DNA of 7,704 nt from Porphyromonadaceae bacterium UBA7087. Lineage in GTDB: Bacteria; Bacteroidota; Bacteroidia; Bacteroidales; Muribaculaceae. Shown one piece after another: positions 5,846-7,704 of the stretch. Below the pieces are notes generated by a model, which searched no databases, was not told where the DNA came from, and worked only from the letters and a program-made list of their open reading frames with translations. Position 1 is the stretch's first letter, and every line of letters starts with the position of its first letter. Both the position numbers and the translations under genes were made by a program. The stretch is from contig DKYZ01000123.1 of the NCBI GenBank assembly GCA_002493515.1, positions 21,142 through 28,845 of the forward strand. The letters are read 5' to 3'.

Positions 5846-7633
5846 CTTGGCTTTGGAAGTATACGTCGGTGCGCATCCAATTGGAATGTCAAAGCCAAAC
5901 GCATTGCATATCTCGACCTGATCGCCGACAAATGGCGTGATGAATTTAAGCCTTCCCTTGTGCTCGATGCATCGTATCGTCCTCATCTCGGCAAGTACGG
6001 ATTCGGTTGACCCGAACTTCTTTCGCAGGTAGTCGTTGGAGTCCCATACCGATCTGACATGCGAGGCAAGGATAAGACCTATGAAGCATATGAACATCCG
6101 GCCATGCTTGGCCGACTCCGACCAGCAGCGCGTACGGTCTTGACCGAGCGGCCCCTTCTGCAACTGAAAACATTTCTCCTGCTCGTCTCTCATGCCGTAG
6201 TTGTCCATAGCCTGCAGAGGATTGAGATCCAGCCCTATGGTTTTCGAGGCGAAGTATCCGGATGTCCTGAGCCGCACGTCTCTTTTTTCTTTGTCAACCT
6301 CAAATTTTTTCAGCGCGTGCGTTTTATTGTCTATGTCCAATGTGAGCATATTCATCTGTCTGGCCAATGATTTCTCGTCGGCGATTATTTCTCCGGAGTC
6401 GACGAGCCGCTGAGCCGCCATCGTTTGTTCGGCAATGTCGGTTTGCATGGCGGTGATAGCATGGGCTCTGCCCTCGACCGAGAAATACAGATTGATTTTG
6501 AGTTTGTCGGCTTCTATGACGTTGTCCCCGTTGCCCCTTACAGAGTAACTGCAATCGTATTGTGAGTAAAACAGTTCGCTTTTCGCATCATACGACATTC
6601 CTTCGGGAATCCCCGAGCTGAGATCTATGGCCTTGATTTTTTTGAGCACATCTCCCTGGCCGACCTTTACACTGGTGATTACCTTCTGTCGCTTGGATAT
6701 ATACAGCTCCAGATTTTTCAGAGACTCATACCCGCGGTCAGTTATGAGTATGAGGTTGCGGAATCCGGCATGCTCGAGCTCCTTCATTATCAGTTCAACT
6801 GTACGGCTGTCGGGCATGTTGCCGGGCAGCTCGATATAGAAGATCGGCATGTGGGATGTAATCGAGTATACCACGACCTCCACTGTCTGCCGAAGGGGCA
6901 AATGCTCCTTATTGCGGCCCCATCGGATATCGACAAGGTTGAACCCGTATGAGGATATGCTTGTCGAGTCGACGGCGCAAAGCTCGTCCTTGCCGACTCT
7001 GGCCGCTCTCATGCGAAACAGGTCCATCCGGTTCTGCTCTGTTATCGACTGGGCCAGGATCGTGACCGCCTTAGGCGTCATGCTTATCTCCGTAGGCGCC
7101 TTCACCTCTTTCTGCCATCTCGCCAACTGGGAGTAGGAAAGATTGTCAATGAACGGAAAATAGGCCATCGTCAGTATCTGATTGACCTTCTCCTCGTTGC
7201 CTCCGAACACCTTAAGCAAATCTGCTTTTACTCCGGTCTCTTCCGCAACCTTATCCAAAAGCCATGTCGGTCCATACTGCCTGTCAACGTCATCCTTGGA
7301 ATACTCAACTCGTCCGCGCTTATCCTCGCCTCGTCCGGCAGCTTCATCAAGAACCCAATCTTCCGGGAATATAAGCTTGGCACGCTCCGCCGGCGATGAG
7401 TTGAAATATGTCGTGTTCGGATGAAAGCGATTGTTATTATCCAACGTTCCCCAATGCTTGTGGCGAGACTGCTTTTTGCCGTCCGCACCGACTATGGTTA
7501 TCTTGGTGGATGCATACCTCCTGCCGCCGTTGGTGTGAACGATTATCTTGTACGGCGTCTCTTTCTTGACTGGTCTTCCTGTTCTCATTGGTGTCTGATA
7601 TATAGGTACAAAGGTAACTATAATATCTGACAT
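5786..7633 (-). CDS. DDE transposase, IS1634/IS4 superfamily (615 aa)
   Basis: This transposase cuts and rejoins the ends of the surrounding IS. With ATG at 7631-7633 as start (numbering used here), the RNase H-like catalytic residues are Asp222 in CAVDSTSISSYG, Asp299 in LILITDRGYESL, and Glu486. Glu486 sits in a perfectly spaced IS4-type YREK signature: Tyr479, Arg482, Glu486 and Lys493 (Y-2-R-3-E-6-K). About 190 residues separate the second Asp from the Glu, which is the insertion domain usual in this superfamily. The C-terminal half continues RMFICFIGLILASHV. The N-terminus (RTGRPVKKE, 17-25) and the C-terminus (KRGRPAKPK, 601-609) both carry AT-hook-like GRP cores. A TTG two codons further upstream is possible, and Met16 is another alternative start. 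The frame has no interruption, so the enzyme looks functional. It ends inside the left inverted repeat. Confidence 0.93.
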   Translation of the reverse strand: MSDIIVTFVPIYQTPMRTGRPVKKETPYKIIVHTNGGRRYASTKITIVGADGKKQSRHKHWGTLDNNNRFHPNTTYFNSSPAERAKLIFPEDWVLDEAAGRGEDKRGRVEYSKDDVDRQYGPTWLLDKVAEETGVKADLLKVFGGNEEKVNQILTMAYFPFIDNLSYSQLARWQKEVKAPTEISMTPKAVTILAQSITEQNRMDLFRMRAARVGKDELCAVDSTSISSYGFNLVDIRWGRNKEHLPLRQTVEVVVYSITSHMPIFYIELPGNMPDSRTVELIMKELEHAGFRNLILITDRGYESLKNLELYISKRQKVITSVKVGQGDVLKKIKAIDLSSGIPEGMSYDAKSELFYSQYDCSYSVRGNGDNVIEADKLKINLYFSVEGRAHAITAMQTDIAEQTMAAQRLVDSGEIIADEKSLARQMNMLTLDIDNKTHALKKFEVDKEKRDVRLRTSGYFASKTIGLDLNPLQAMDNYGMRDEQEKCFQLQKGPLGQDRTRCWSESAKHGRMFICFIGLILASHVRSVWDSNDYLRKKFGSTESVLAEMRTIRCIEHKGRLKFITPFVGDQVEICNAFGFDIPIGCAPTYTSKAKSKTLKRGRPAKPKTEAQEI

Positions 7634-7674
7634 ATCCAAACATTAAGGCATTTGTTTTTAGCCCTTAAGCTATT

Positions 7675-7704
7675 TTTAGGTACTTTTTATAGAAAAACTC
7701 AGAT
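7675..7704. repeat. Right terminal inverted repeat of the IS
   Basis: On the minus strand it begins ATCTGAGTTTTTCTATAAAA and continues AGTACCTAAA, the partner of 5761-5790 with 27 of 30 identical positions. About 40 bp separate it from the transposase start, enough for a short promoter, but I see no convincing Bacteroidetes -33/-7 pair. It reaches the window's last base. Confidence 0.9.

Larger units (their letters stand above)
5761..7704 (-). mobile_element. Complete IS1634/IS4-like insertion sequence (1944 bp)
   Basis: The element is bounded by inverted repeats at 5761-5790 and 7675-7704, which match at 27 of 30 positions. It holds a single long transposase gene on the minus strand that fills almost all of its length. 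Its size fits the 1.5-2 kb range of IS1634 and related IS4-superfamily groups. It has inserted in the 3' part of the pRiA4b-like gene. The right repeat ends on the final base, so the right flank and target duplication are outside the window, and the repeat could extend by a base or more. Confidence 0.9.

Noticed and set aside
1..7704. CRISPR array, tRNA, rRNA or riboswitch
   Set aside because: No regularly spaced repeats, no cloverleaf-like or rRNA stretches, and no riboswitch core that I could recognise on either strand.

Overview
The window looks like a piece of a Bacteroidales (Bacteroidota) chromosome. The evidence is a TonB-receptor-like outer-membrane barrel of the Bacteroidetes OMP_b-brl_3 type with the C-terminal 'TYTFGYGKKVQRGNE' ending, a Bacteroides-style SecD-head lipoprotein, two Bacteroides-type tyrosine recombinases and a Bacteroidetes IS1634/IS4-like insertion sequence. 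Family calls come from reading the sequence; no search was run.

Region 1 (1-3637, + strand) is a tight run of four envelope genes: a small outer-membrane beta-barrel protein (67-636), a 641-codon TonB-receptor-like barrel (642-2567), a small SecDF-P1-head lipoprotein (2768-3070) and a two-helix membrane protein with a bacterial-PH-like tail (3077-3637). The large barrel is cut by an in-frame TGA. The same frame then continues for 59 more codons and encodes the terminal beta-strand, so this is most likely a Trp TGG-to-TGA nonsense mutation. The lipoprotein has no usable ATG in frame and looks frameshifted at its start.

Region 2 (3638-5300) is a decayed mobile-element scar. It holds the 3' end of a short-chain dehydrogenase gene (3650-3883, +). 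Convergent to it is a tyrosine recombinase with all catalytic residues but a truncated arm-binding domain (3905-4885, -). Directly upstream of that is the middle of a second recombinase (4902-5129, -), cut exactly before its catalytic Arg I. The two recombinases are joined out of frame at about 4924-4931, as if a deletion had removed the end of one gene and the start of the next. A perfect 20-bp tandem duplication and a 22-bp palindrome lie in the short intergenic space after it.

Region 3 (5300-7704) is a pRiA4b ORF-3-like gene (+) interrupted by a complete insertion sequence of 1944 bp (5761-7704). The IS has 30-bp imperfect terminal inverted repeats and one intact DDE transposase on the minus strand, with a perfectly spaced YREK signature. 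The right inverted repeat ends on the last base of the window, so the far flank and any target duplication cannot be seen.

I find no convincing new multi-gene system. The window is best read as an envelope operon next to a graveyard of recombination and transposition events, with several specific and checkable lesions.
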